Part shown: piece by piece, positions 34,601 to 49,600 of the stretch
Layout: the number at the start of each line of letters is the position of its first letter
Position numbering within the stretch: the first letter of the stretch is position 1
DNA from: Corbicula japonica
Taxonomy: Eukaryota; Mollusca; Bivalvia; Venerida; Cyrenidae
Length of the DNA stretch: 64,000 bases
Direction: 5' to 3'
Assembly (NCBI GenBank): GCA_038501625.1
Contig: JAZAYU010000019.1
Location: 2,316,501 to 2,380,500, forward strand
Program-made: the position numbers and the translations under genes
Notes under the pieces: generated by a model
Told to the model about the DNA's origin: nothing
Database searches by the model: none
What the model saw: only the letters and a program-made list of their open reading frames with translations

Positions 34601-37600
34601 TTATTAAAAAATAACACAATTATTGAAAACTACATTTTTTCAATAGTTGGTCTCTATTAAACGCCCCCCCTTTGCAAAATGTAACGCCCCCGGGGGCGTT
34701 TAATAGGGAATATACGGTATACGCCTTTTAATGTGCGTGCGACCAGTGTACATCCAGATCAGCTGGCACAATCGTGCTGTCAGATTAGGCTCTGCACTTT
34801 TGGCTTTTTAGACAGAAATAACCTAATAAATCAAAAAATGCAAACATGCTGGCTGATCTGGATCTTCACTTTTCCCACTTGCCACAAAGGTGTGTGAATG
34901 GAGGAAAGGGTATAACGCCTCAAATGCAGTGTAATAAACGTTTATCTTATACCTATCTTGCACCATATATCATCTACATTATGTCTGAAATGAAAACCAC
35001 TTATATATGTCAAGCTTGAAGTTAATTTTCCTCATCCTGCTTGTACTTCACAAGAATATTCAAGATGTATTCATTTAACAGACGTTGGCTTAATTATGTA
35101 ATTTATAATCTGATTGTTTTCTTTATCATATACAAAGATAAGATTAAAAGTTCATACAAAATAAGAACTTATGAAATTAAATTTATGTATAATTGATTAT
35201 TTTTTAATTTTGCAGTTTTTTTTGGCCAATTTCTGTCATTTAAATATGAATGAAGCACATGTTATGACCAAAGTAATCCAAACAATACTTAGTGTAGTAG
35301 AGCTCATATCCTTGTCAAAAAGTGGTTTTGCTGGAGATAGAAGGTCTGAAATATTCTCTCAAAATAATCAGACCCTGATCAAATCAGTTTCTGCTCCAGT
35401 TGGGAAAATTCAGTTTATTTGGACATCTGTGTGAAAATGTCAATAGTTTTTTTATTACCTCTGAATTCCTGTCTGACTGAAGAATAATCTGAAAGCTGTT
35501 ACAAATGAACATGTTTGATTTATTTATGTCTGCACGGTATGAACCTAGATAATGAGAATTGTGGATAATGATAGATCGCCAGATCGGAGAAAACAGCATG
35601 AAGAGGTTAGTTAGTCACCCTCTTTAAATAAAGAATTTACTTACTTACTTACTTTGAGGCACTTCCATTGTAAGGCCAAAAGGTAGAATATTTTTGTCTG
35701 CATGATATGCTACACAGTTAACCCTTTCCTCCATATATACGCCTTTTTACGCATGTGCGACCAGTGTAGATCCAGATCAGCCGGCACATCCATGCCATCT
35801 GATCAGGATCTGCACTGGTTGCATTTTGGTCAGAGATAACCTAACAAAGAAAAAAGCGAACAGTTTAAATCCTGATCAGACGGCACAGATGTTCTGGCTG
35901 ATCTGGATCTAAACTATTCGCCCACGCAATAAAGGTGTGTCTATGGAGGAAAGGGTTAATATAGTTTGGAAAGCTATCCCGTACATGTGGCATCAGCTGC
36001 ACTAGTCGATTATGATGTCACAGTCACATTGTCTTAATATTTCATTGTACTCGTATCAAAGGGGAAACACTGCATTAAATACATAACTACTAAACCTGTT
36101 TGAATTATCTCCCTTGTTCAGGAATTTGAAACCGGGAATCTTTCTGTAATGTGCTGGCTGATCTGGATCTACGCCGTTTGCATTGGGATTACAGCCATAA
36201 CCCATGAAGTAAAGAGTTAAAATTGGTTAAAAGACTTGTTTCACAAAAAATGAAAAATATTAAGTCATTTAATTTTAGACTAATTTAAACTACCGGTAGT
36301 TTAAAAAACATATTGGGGATTAACTTTTATTTTAAAGGTTTGGTATGTTTTTTAACACACAGTTTCTATTTATAGATCCTGGTTCTGGTACCGATGATGA
36401 TGGGGGTGAATTCTGGAGTGATGACGAGTTTTCAGACGGTAAGAGGAGTTTTCACATGCTGAATATCTGAATTTTAGAAACATTTTCAGAGCATTAATAT
36501 TGTAATGTTGGTCAAGTTTTCTGACAGTTTTTATGCCCACATGAAGTGGAAGGCATATATAGTTGCACTTGACTTGTCTGTCTGTCTCTATATCTGTACA
36601 TCCGTACGAACAACTGTCAGTACGTTCCCCGAATCATGATGCATCAACTCCTGAACTATCAGGCAGATTTCTTTCAAACGTTATTATCGTTACACAGTTT
36701 CCACATGGCTTATTCTGTTATCTGTTGGAGGGGACAGGTTCTAAAACATTTTCTGACACAGTCTACTTTCAAATTGATATTTACAGTTTTAAGATGGTGA
36801 CTTGAATATTCATTGTTCAAGTTGCTTGTGAGGACAATGGTTACTGTAACAGTAAAAGGGAAGTAACTCTGACAAGGAATTTGCAAAGATGTTAGAAATT
36901 CAAGACTTGTCTCCTGTAAGAGATTAGATACTGGTGTCATGTTAGAGATCAGAGTCAGGTTTTGAATCTGAGTTGTATTATTTTGGGTCCACACATATTT
37001 TCGGCATGAACTTTTAAAGTGTTACACTGATGATTTTATTATCCCTTTCCTTGATATATACGCATTTTTACGCATGTGCGACCAGTGTAGATCCAGATCA
37101 GCCAGTACATCCGTGCTGTCTGATCAGGATCTGCACTTGTCACATTTTGGTCAGAAATAACCTAATGAATCAAAAAGCAAACAGTTTAGATCTTGATCAG
37201 ATGGCATGGATGTGCCGGCTGATCTGGATCTAAACTGTTCGCCCTAGCAATAAAGGTGTAACTATACAGGAAAGGGTTATATGAAAATACTGTGTCAACA
37301 CTGATGTGTGTGCTGAATAATTTTTTTCTGTGTAGTTTGTATACATATAAAAAGATAAAACACTAACTCTGTGGGTGTTTAACAGATGATAGTGTGTTTT
37401 TTATCTGGAAAAAAGAATGTAGTAGCTGAAAGCCGTAATTTTTCACTCTTACACTATCAGCTCATTACATTCACCTCTGTTATAGGCTGGGACTACTTTC
37501 AACCACTTTTACTTAAACTAAAAAAAATAGTTCACCAATTACATTTAAATTTGCTTGGGTTTCTTTGGTCTGAATGAAAGATGGTGAAGATATCTGTCAT

Positions 37601-40600
37601 TTGTTTATCCAAAAGCTTTTGATACTCTCATTATGACTGTATAAAATAAGGCTGTCGAGTTATGTCAACAATTTTGACATTGAGCCTTTCGCAGAGATGT
37701 AAAGTGACTGTAAGGAATGACAACTCTGCAAAGGAGATTGGTAATTTTTATGTCAGATTATCTCCCTTTTTCCATAAAAATAATAAAAAACAATAATGAT
37801 ATCCCAGTCATTCATCACAATTAAAAATTGGTTGAATTCAATAACATTTCTTTTTATATACTACAGAAATTGATAATTGTTTCAAAACACCAGAATTATT
37901 CTAAAAATTCACTGTTTTATCTGCCAGCAAGCTGTTGGGAATGTATCATGAACTTTGTTTCAGTTTGAAACCTTTTTTTTGTTAATTTTTTGTGTGAAAT
38001 TGCCAAGTAATAGCCTTTTACTCTATATATGTTCAAAGGTTTTATTGCATGTGCAAACAGTGTAGATCCAGATCAGCTGGCACATCCGTGCCTTTTGATC
38101 AGGATCTTCACTTCTTGGGTCAGAAATGACCTTGTGAAGCAATCTGCATAGATGGCATGATTGTGCTGGCAGATCTGGATCTACAATTTTCACTCATGCA
38201 GTAATTCAAAATAATAAATTAATAAAGGTGTATGTATGGAGTAAAGGGTTAACTATACAGCCATAAGGCCAGAGAAAAAATATTGTTAGATTCTCATCCG
38301 GATTTTGGGAAAAAAAGGGACGGGTGGACACTTTTTATTTTTTATTAACGAAATACCCAAGAACAGAAGTAAAAACTAACTTAAAATTTTGAGAAAATGG
38401 CATTTATAGTTACCAGAACCTTTGGTGTAGAATATTCATCCATCTTTTTTAATTTCTTCCAAACAATCATGATAACAACTAACAAAAGTAGCAGGTTGAT
38501 GCCTATTCTTGCTTAAAAAGCCATACCAGTCTTTAATATTGACACTATCATCTTCAGTAAACTTTGAAATGATGAACATTTTATTTTATTATTGTCGGCC
38601 ATGTTTTTTTCCATATCCTGGATGGTCTAAAACCCGTTCTATTCGGAACAGAATATGTTCCGATTTTTGTACCAATAAATTTTTTGGGGCGGGTGGTTTT
38701 GAACAGGGGCGGGTGGGGATGAGAATCTAAAATTTTTTCTATTGCCTAACTATAGACCCTGATCAGCCATACATATTATCTGGGTTTACAGAGAGATGTC
38801 TTATAAGCTTTGCCTACCAAATGACAATGACGGTTTGAATTAATTATTTTTACTAAAAAACTTACATTTAAAAAGTGACACCATCTTTTAGATCATAACA
38901 CATTAACATGATTATGTAGGCTCGTCTTGCAGTGAAATATAAATGGTTTGTTTACTGTAAACTCAGGTTGGGGAATTATAAAAATCTTTTGAAAGTTTCT
39001 CTTTATTTTGATAATAGGAAGTAAATATTGCTTATCTGAAATCTTGAAATAACTCACCGTAGGTGTTTACTTTATTATTAACTCTTTCCTCCATATAATT
39101 ATATGGATTAATGGCATGGGGGAACAGAGTAGATCCTGATCAGCTGGAACATCCGTGGCACTCTTTCTTTTTTTCTTAAAGGTGTTCCACAAAAATTGAT
39201 CAGGATGTACACAGACTGATCTGGGTCTACACTGTGACATCAGCTATGTTTAGTTAATCAAAGTTAAGCTAAATAGTTGCTAATTTGTACATTGAATTTA
39301 AATGTATGAGCTCATTTGAGCCTGAGGGGTTTCATTCAAGTAGTCCAGGAACAGTGTTTGAGTCACTGATCATCGGTGATTGTCGATAAATATACATGGT
39401 TTGATGAAATAAGGAAGATGTAAAAAAAAAAATATAAATGTGTTTTAAAATTTTCATTATCATAAAGTAAACAAATAGGCAGGATACATGTGTGTTTTAT
39501 AATCTACCTTAATAGTTTAAGCATATATTTTGATCTATTTATGGATTATTATTGAAATTGTGTTTTTGTTTCTTTTTTAATTTTATGATCTTTATCGCAG
39601 TGCTGTGTTTGGAATAATGAATAAAATTTTATAAATTAAAATTTTTATTAGAAAGACATACAGAATGAATTTACTTAGTGTAAAAAGAAATTTGTATAGA
39701 TAGATTACCGTTATAATGTGAAGAAAACAGCATTTTATTGCATAAATATGCAGGTAGAGACCATGTTTTAGCAGTAAATGACCAGGAACTTAGAAGATTT
39801 TATTTATTTATTGATAAGATGACACGGCTATTATTGACAGTCATAGTTTATGTCTTTTACCTCTTCGGAATATTATACTCTTCAAAAAGGAGGAACTTAT
39901 TTTCTAACTTACTCTATTTGTATCAGGATATTTATTGCATCAGAGCTGTGTTCCTTAATATGCTCCTGAGAAAATTAATTGTTGCATTAAATATGCTAAA
40001 TTTGCTTAATTTTTTTGTAGTTTGTTAAAAACTGGAATTCCCTGAGTGCTTTTCAGAAAGGATAGTTTGTATTAAATCAACAAGATGCATAATTATAACA
40101 GTTGTTCTGGGCAAAGAAATTTGTGCGAGCTGTGTGCTCTTGTATTTTGAAACAAATGTTTGTTAATTCTGAGTTTGTAATTTTTTTTTTTTGTAAAATA
40201 TAAAATACAGTTTTGAGGAATAATAGAAGGAATTACACGAATCTACTAGATCTAACATTTTGCTAGCAAGATTTATCTGTTGTAGATGAGAAATGATGTC
40301 ACACCTTTTAAAATTCAGCATTAACATCATTTAAAATTGACATCACAAAATATTTTAAAAAATAATTTCATATACCACAAAATATTTCAAAAATTTGTAA
40401 TATACTAATAAGCATGTTAAGTATCATAGGTTTTTTGTCAGATGTTTTAAAAATAACAGAACATTTTAAGCGTGCATTAAATTACAAGTAATATAGATAC
40501 CCTTTTTTTTTAGTCAGAAGTGTTAATTATTAATTCGTGTGTGTTTTATTCAGGATTGAACAATTTATTAATACATTTTTTTTTATTTTGTTGAAACATT

Positions 40601-43600
40601 TCGATTGACCTATTTTAATTAATTTGACAATAATATTGACAAAAAATAATCTTATCTATTCTAAAAAGAAATACTTTAAAATTTTATCAAATTTTGTAAG
40701 ATATGGAAATTGTTAAGTTTTGAATTTCCCTGATAGATATCATTATGGCAAACATAGAAGCTTAACCAAAACATTATCACAAAAATACATAGGATAAAGA
40801 CAGTATAATAGAATGGAAAATCATATTTGCATTGTTTAATTAACTCTTTTCTACATAATTATATATGCCTTTGTGGCGTGGGCGAACAGTGTTACTACAG
40901 CAGATCCAGATTAGCCAGCACATTCATGGTGTCTGACCAGGATTAAAACTGTTCACTTTCTGATGTATGAGGTTATTTCTGACCAAAAGTGCAAATCTTG
41001 ATAAAATGGCACAATAGTGCTATCTGATCTGGATCTACACTGAACTCTCATGCCATCAAGGTGTATCTGTGGAATAGAGAGTTTAAAGATGTTGACTGTT
41101 TTTGGTGAACTTTCTGTGGATTTGTTAAACAGTTAATGGAGAATGTGTGAATATTAACATTTCTTGGATGGAGAGACTGTGTGTGTTTAGAAAATCATGT
41201 ATACCCAAGTAAATAAGAAAGGATTTATAAATATGGGCAATACTGAACAACCCAAAAAGAAGCCTGTGCCAAAGAGAAGATATGTTCGACAAACAAAAGG
41301 TAGGAGATATCAATGTAATTTTTTTACCTACCCTGTTACAGGGTTGGTGTAAGATTTCCAGAAAAGGGGGTTAGTTTGGGGCAGTTTAATAGGGTTGCCA
41401 CATGATAATTTACAACTTTCTGGCAAAAATCCCCATGAAAATTAAATATTGCTGCCCAAAATGGAATAGGAGGGGGTCAAGCAACCTCTCTAAACCCCTG
41501 TCTGGATCCACTCCTATTTAACCAGGTAATATAAACACTATACTCCACAGATACAACTTCTTTCCTGTGTGCAAATGTTGTAGATTCAGATCAACCTGCA
41601 CATCCATGCTGTCTGGCCAGGATCTACACTAGCTGCTTTAAGATTTTTTACCTTATTTCTGACCAGGAAGCCACTAGTCTGGATCGAGATTAGACACCAT
41701 TGACGTCATGTCAGAATGTTTTGGGGTGTTTTTTAACCCTTTCTCCATAAATAGGCATTTTTACGCATGTGCAACCATTGTAGATCCAGATCAGCCGGCA
41801 CATCCATGCCGTCTGATCGGGATCTGCACTGGTTGCATTCTGGTCAAAGATAACGTAACAAATCAAAAAGTGAATAGTGTAGATCCTGATCAGATGGCAC
41901 AGATGTGCTGGCTGATCTGGATCTACACTGTTCTCTTATGCCATAAAGGTGTGTCTATGGAGGAAAGGGTAAAGTAAAAAAAACTAGGTTCAACTTTCTA
42001 TAAACTTATTTATTGTTGCTAGGGCTGTTTGACAAAAATTCATAAACTGCATTTCTGAACAAAATAGAATACATGAAAACCCTGGTCAGACTGTGTGTCT
42101 ATGGAGGAAAGGGTAAAGTAAAAAAAACTAGGTTCAACTTTCTATAAACTTATTTATTGTTGCTAGGGCTGTTTGACAAAAATTCATAAACTGCATTTCT
42201 GAACAAAATAGAATACATGAAAACCCTGGTCAGACTGTGTGTCTATGGAGGAAAGGGTAAAGTAAAAAAAACTAGGTTCAACTTTCTATAAACTTATTTA
42301 TTGTTGCTAGGGCTGTTTGACAAAAATTCATAAACTGCATTTCTGAACAAAATAGAATACATGAAAACCCTGGTCAGACTGTGCAAATGCAAAATGCAAC
42401 AAAATTAATGCTCTGCTTGTCAAATAAAGCTTTACTCTGCTGATATACAATGTGAGTTGATTTCTCTCGCACTCCCAATTACCTTGTTCAAAGGTGGGCG
42501 GGGTGTTATGTCGTGGGCAAACAGTGTAGATCCAGATCATGATAGCTGGCAGACAGGTGATAAAGTGTGAGCCACTAAATCGTTCTTGACTTCTCCCGGA
42601 CCTCAATGTCATTGTTTAAAGGTGGGAGTTGTGTTAAACTGGTAACAAAAACGACAACAACAACAACAGTTATGAAGATGGTGTAGGTCTCAGCTTGGTA
42701 CATTTATTTATTTATTTTTATGCATTATTGTGGTAGCATAAATGATGATAAAGTGATTTCAGTGACGGCTGATGAAGCATACCTATATATCACCAGGGGC
42801 AAAATCGGTTTAGTTATGCCGTAGTCTGTCACTAAGCTGTAGTTAAGTACATGAGATATATGATGAATAGTTTGTTACATCACTTGAACTGTAGTACACT
42901 TCATAAGATGCTTAAAATGTACAGTGTAATAAAGATATTTAATTAGATAGTTTTTGTGATCATAGAAAAAAAGTCATTATTTATTAAACCGAGCATTGAG
43001 CATTAAGTATACTGTAGGTTCTAGTTTATTTGGAGGCTTGTATGAAAATTAAAAGGTCAGGCCCAGCACAGCTGGGCGACGGTTAATTTTCATTCAAGCC
43101 TCCAAATAAATTAGAACGTATATAATGGTCGAAATTATTTTTGTAACTGACAAAACAGTAGCCGCCTAAATTACCATATATTGCACAAAATCAATAGTCA
43201 AACTGAAAGTAGCTTTGTTATTCAGTAGATAGAATATTTTAGAAAGTGAATTATGCCATTTCTTTTTCTAAAAACACCATGTGAACATAACTGACTCTTA
43301 GGAGAACATTTATCATGATGTGATTATTTAATAGTTATTGTTAAAATGCGAACAATTGATTTAATATCCCACACAATAGGGAAACTTCCAGTTTCATAAT
43401 TATATTTAAGTGTTTGATTGTCTAAAATGCACCATTCCTATTATCTCAAATATCATTGAAAATGTTTCCTCTATATCTAGCCAACCTTTACTTTTTACAT
43501 GTATCGTGCTGGGACTTTCCCTCCTGTAACACTGTGTTGATGTCCAGAGTGTCGCAAATAACACTTAAAACATAACTTACGGTATGTTTGTATTTAGGAC

Positions 43601-46600
43601 CTAATTTGGATCTTAATTGAAAAGGGATGTAAAAATAATGATATAGAATTTGATTTTTGTGGATCAAGCAGTACCAATTGTTTTTTAATAAAAAAAAAGA
43701 ATTTAGTGCAGAAAAAAGGTATTGACTCACAACCTTGTGACTGCAGACTGTTGACTGTGGTTAAGTTAATTACTGATGATAAAGATAACATGGTAAAGAA
43801 GTAACTATATTGTGGTTAAGTGAAAGATTTTATGGTGCTTTAATGTGAGTGAGTGACACTTTAAATAAATGGCTGCATTCAGTTCACCTCTGGCATTTAA
43901 ATGATCTGATTGTATTTCATTAAATGTCAGAACAGAACAGAATGGTGATTTGAAAAAACTTGTTTTCATTGTATGTTGTGTCTTGTGACCATTTAGCAAC
44001 ACTGTATTTAATGTGTTTGTGAGGGAATAGTAAATTAAAATTGTTCAGGAATAGAGTCATTTTCAGAATTGGTGCATTATGATTCCTTAATAAAAGTTTA
44101 CTTAATAACAATTGAAAATAATTTAAAGTAATTAAGTTTTGCCTGTTTAAGAAAAGTGTGCAATATTACAAGACATTTTGAAATGCTGGAACTAATTAAA
44201 GCACCGCAAGAATTTGTGCAAAAACTGAATTCCATGGCTTCTAAATTGACGCGATCTCAGTCTGATTCTGGCCTACAGGGGGCACTGTTGCTACCTACTA
44301 GGAAACCAACCAAGGTCTACCGAAGAAATAATAGAATTAACAGCTTAAAAGGTATGTGTTTAACTTAAAGCCGTTACTCTAAAGAATATAATTTATAACC
44401 CACGTGTGACAAGTGTAGATCCAGATCAGCCTCAACCTGTGTGAAATCTGATCAAGATCTACACTGGTTGCTTCTTGGTCTCAAATTGCCTGATGAGTCT
44501 ACACAATTATTAATGTAGACCCTGTCTATGCTAATATCGGGATTAATAAATGATAAGAAAAGAAAACATCGTAAATAGTGTTTTTCAAAATATCAGTGCA
44601 AATAATAATGACCTGGTTTTTTTCCAATGACCTAACTTTTTGCATTCAATATATATATATTGTAAACAATACCAGTATTCTTAAAAAAATCTTGTGGTGC
44701 ACGTAAATAAGTGAACATTAGTGAACAATTCCCTTGGCAAACCATTATGTCTGAAATAAAAAAAATTGGGAAAATTTGTTGCAAATAAATACGTGAATAT
44801 TAGGTAGTGAACATTACCCTCGGCGTACCTATGTCTGATATGAATCTGATCATACTGGAATCTAACCCAGTCAGGTCAAGGTCAGTTAAGTGTATGAACC
44901 CTTCCTTCCATATATACACATTTTTACTCTGTGCAGCCAGTGTAGATCCAGATTAGCTAGCACATCTTTGCTATCTGATCTGGATCTGCACTGTTTGTAT
45001 CTTGTCAGAAATAATCAAATAAATCTAAGTGATCAGTAGATCCTGATCAGATGGCACAAATGTGCTGGTTGATCTGGAATTACACTGCCCATTCCATAAA
45101 AGGCTTCTATTTGGAGGAAAGGGTTAAAAAAATCTTGAGGTGCATGTGAGTTAGTAAACACAAGTGGACATTACACTTGGCTACTTATGTCTGCAATTAA
45201 ACCTTTGATATTGAAATCTCACCAAATAGGGTCAATTAAAATGAATGATACTGTTAACATGTGCTAAAGTTTACTGTCAATGGTATATGTTGTTGTAACA
45301 TTGGTGCCAGAGAGCCTACACAGGAAACAGTCTGTTGTTATTGTCATGTTGACATCTCTGTTGAAGACTGCAGCAGAATGTGAAACTGCGTATCTCTGTT
45401 TGGTTAGACTAAAGCAATTCAAATTCCATAGACTCCCATTATAGCTGTATCTGATATTCTGAATTTACTATTAGGTCAAGGTTAAGGTCTTAAAATCTGA
45501 CTTTGTGAATTTAGTAAACAACAAATGTAATAGCATAATCCATAAACATTTTTCAGCATACATTAAAATACCACCCCCTCAACTTTGGGGCACTTTTGAT
45601 TTCACTTTAACAGAGTTATGCCCCTTTTTTAGAAGATAAAATTTTCATTCACTCAAAATATAAGTGCAAATTTAAAAATTGTTAACCATTTTTGTGTCGC
45701 CCTTTAGAAGAAATGGTGATACATAAGGATCACTTTGTCTGTCCCTCCGAGCGCACCGCAAGGCATCTGTTGGGTACCATAATACCCAACAAATGCCCTT
45801 CTGTGAGAACTTTCCATTCATTCCGTTAGTCTCTTATTGGGTAGTTTTTCGCTTGTTGGGTAGTTTTAAACAAAAGAAATACCCAACAAATGCCCATCTG
45901 TGGGAACGTCCGTCGGTCTGTCCGTCCGTCACGAAAACTTAACGTTGGCTATAACTTTGCCATTTCTTAATATTTCTTCATCAAACTTTCAAATTATACT
46001 GCTTATGACAACACGGTCATGATGATGCCAAATTCTTTAGGTCAATGTCACATTTGTTGGAGTTATGCCCCTTTTTTGTCACGAAAACTTAATGTTGGCT
46101 ATAACTTTGCCATTTCTTAATATTTCTTCATGAAACTTTCAAATTATACTGCTTATGACAACACGGTCATGATGATGCCAAATTCTTAAGGTCAAGGTCA
46201 CATTTGATGGAGTTATGCCCCTTTTTCGTCACGAAAACTTAACTTTGGCAATGACTTTGCAATTTCTTAATATTCTTCATCAAACTTTCAAAATATATTG
46301 CTTACAACAACACAGTCTTCATGATACCAAGGTCAAGGTCAAGGTCACATGCCACAAAGTTATGCCCCTTTTCATTCTTATATTTTGTCATGAAAACTTA
46401 ATCTTGGCTATAACTTTGCCATTTCTCAATATTACTTCATGAAACTTTCAAATTATATTGCTTATGACAACACACTCATGATGATGCCAAAATCTTTAGG
46501 TCAAGGTCATATTTGTTGCAGTTATGCCCCTTTTTGTACTAGGATTTTGACATGAAAACTTAACATTGGCTATAACTTTGCCATTTCTCTATACTTCTTC

Positions 46601-49600
46601 ATGAAACTTTCAAATTGTATTGCTTATGACAACATGCTCATGATGATGCCAAATTCTTTACGTCAAGATCATATTTGTTGGAGTTATGCCTCTTTTTTGT
46701 ACTTGGATTTTTACACGAAAACTTAATGTTGGCTATAACTTTGCCATTTCTTAATATTTCTTCATGAAACTTCCAAATTATATTGCTCAAGACAACACAC
46801 TCGTGATGATGAAGTGTTGTTTTGGTCAAGATGGGGTTATGCCCCTTTTTGAACTTGCATTTTTTTCTGACATTGTACCAGAGGGCGACACAAGTGTTCA
46901 ACTAAACACCCATCTAGTTATTGTGTAGTGAAAGGAAAGGGAATGAGACTGCTTTATCCATTCATCTGTTAGAAAAACTTAATAACGATTACTTTTTCAT
47001 TTCTTGCGTACCAGATCAGGTCATCCGGTGTTTTCACCCGTGCAGGAAATTTCGATCCTACACCCCCCATGTAGAATGAGTCTCGTGAGTTACGTCACGT
47101 CTTCAAGTAGCTGACGTAATATATTCAAGTTAGTGACGTCATTTATAAAAAAAAGGTTTGCGTCAGTATTACAGCAGAAGGAAAAAATTAGTTTTTATAC
47201 ATACACAGACAAGTTATAAATAATAAAAGGTATGCAAGAAAAAGTATCTTGCATGAGACATTCGGTAAAGATAGAAAAATCAGTCACCTCAGGTAAACAG
47301 TTTTGGCGGGAACTCAGCAGAGCCTCGTTCCCGCAAAACAGTTCACCCTCGGTGACAGATTTTTCCATCTTCACCTCACACTCATGCATGATACTTATAT
47401 TCTTAACCCTTTCCTCCAAAGACACACCTTTATTGCATGGGTGAACAGTGTACATTCAGATCAGCCGACACATCCGTGCCATCTGATCAGGATCTGCACT
47501 GTTTGCTTTTTGATTCGATAGGATATTTCTGATTAAAATGCGACCAGTGCAGATCCTGATCAGACAGCACAGATGTGCCGGCTGATCTGGATCTACACTG
47601 GTCACACATGCGTAAAAATGCGTATTTATGGATGAAAGTGTTAATATTTCTACATCAAACTTTCATCTAACATTATATTGCTTTTAACAACTTTTGCTTT
47701 TTCATTTTTAACCAATCACTGAGTCACAATCCACCATAATTTCCTTAGTGTAACCATTTTAGGTATTATAAATAGATTTATTAATGTATTTATGTACACC
47801 TTTATTTGCATGGGTGAACAGTGTAGATCCAGATCAGCTGGGCACACCCATGCTATCTGATCTGGATCTACACTGTTTGCCTTTATATTCATTAGACTAT
47901 TTCTGATGAAGATGCACATGCATTAAAACATATATATATGGAAAAAAGTATTAACCCTTTCCTCCATATATACCCCTTATTATGCATGTGTGACCAGTGT
48001 AGATCCAGATCAGCTGGCACATCTGTGCCATCCGGTCAGGATCTGCACTGGTGGCATTCTGGTCAGAGATAAACTAAGAAATCAAAAAGCGAACAGTTTA
48101 GATCCTGATCACATGGCACGGATGTGCCAGCTGATCTGGATCTAAACTGTTCGCCCTTGCAGTAAAGGTGTACCTATGGAGAAAAGTGTTAAGTGCTCAG
48201 GAGCCCTTCCACCAGCAGACTCCAGTGACCCTTGATCATGTCAACAACCAGCCTGTCATTTAAGTTTTGTTTGTAACCAAGGTTTATAATGAGGTCATTA
48301 CCTTCTCCCAACTTGCATTGTTTGCTTAAGATTATTAGTGTATAATCGGATTATCCATTCACTTCACAAGCAAAAAGGAAGTAATTGTACACATTATAAA
48401 TGCAAATTGTACGGATGATTTAAGATGCTGTCATTGTAAAATAATTAAATAAAGTTAAACATATTCAAAATATGAAAAAAAGTGTAATATTACGGAAAAT
48501 TTTGTAATGATTGATAAGTAAACTGTTTTGATATTCTAGCACTTGGTTTGAATTACCGAAACTAGTCTATAAAATGTGATTCTTTGAGTCATTTGTGTTA
48601 TTCGCATAATTAATGTCAGACTCTGGAGTTAATTGGCACTATAAAAATAACTCTTCCTGCATTCTTAAAGGTGCATAGTAACCTATTATAATCAAAAAAT
48701 ATTATTTGCTTTAGAATATAAATTTTTTTACTTAAATCATAGAAGTCCTGTCAACAAAGAAACATGATGTAATACTTCAATGTGTTGTATTCATTATGTT
48801 ATTTCTGACCAAGGTGATACCAGAGTGGAAGTAGATCAGATGGCATGGATGTGCTAGCTGATCTGGATCTACACTGGTTGCACATGCGATAAATCTATAT
48901 AGAAAGTAAGGAGTTAAGTACTCTGACTTAAGTTTGATTGTTTTACAGGATTTTCAGCATATTTGAAACTTTGTAAGATCAAAATTTATTTGATGTGAAT
49001 TTGTAAAATTCATATCACAATACTAACACAAATGTTCTCTTATAAGTTTATTTGTCCAGTAATTAAAATTTAATGAAATTACATGTTAAACAGTACAGTC
49101 TGGTCAAATGATATAACTGGCAAATTTTATGACGATCATATCAGTCAATCTACTTTTATGGCATGAAGAAAGTTGGAGAACTTTGTTTTAGTTTTTTTAA
49201 ATTAAATGTAGAAGATGAACTTGAGTGTAAGATACATGGAGTATGTTGTGGTTAGACCAATGATTTGGTGGTTTGTGGTAAAATGAAGAGGCTTCAAGTA
49301 CATAGTCTTTCCTTTGATTTATTCTAATATGTTTTTGTCAAATGTAGTTAAGATATAATAACTATCAATGTATTACTTTTTAAATATTTTTAATAAAACC
49401 ATTTTCAAATATTTCAAAATATCTGTTTTGAGTTTGTTTAAAAAAGAAACCAATTTTTTAATTCTTATGGTCATTAGAAAACCATGAGTATTGCATACGA
49501 GATTGTTGTAAGTACATTGCAGTAAAGAAGACATTATGATAGTCTTGCGTGCAACCCTTAATCCATTCAGCAAGCGTGTCAAACAATTTCCAGTTGCCTC

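Noticed and set aside
35171..35434. 87-codon frame in an adaptor intron
   Set aside because: It ends in a stop rather than a donor in phase, and the sequence has no similarity to the adaptor or any family I recognise.
39738..40028. 96-codon frame with hydrophobic stretches
   Set aside because: AT-rich composition explains the Leu/Phe/Tyr content, and no splice site in a usable phase or homologous motif was found.
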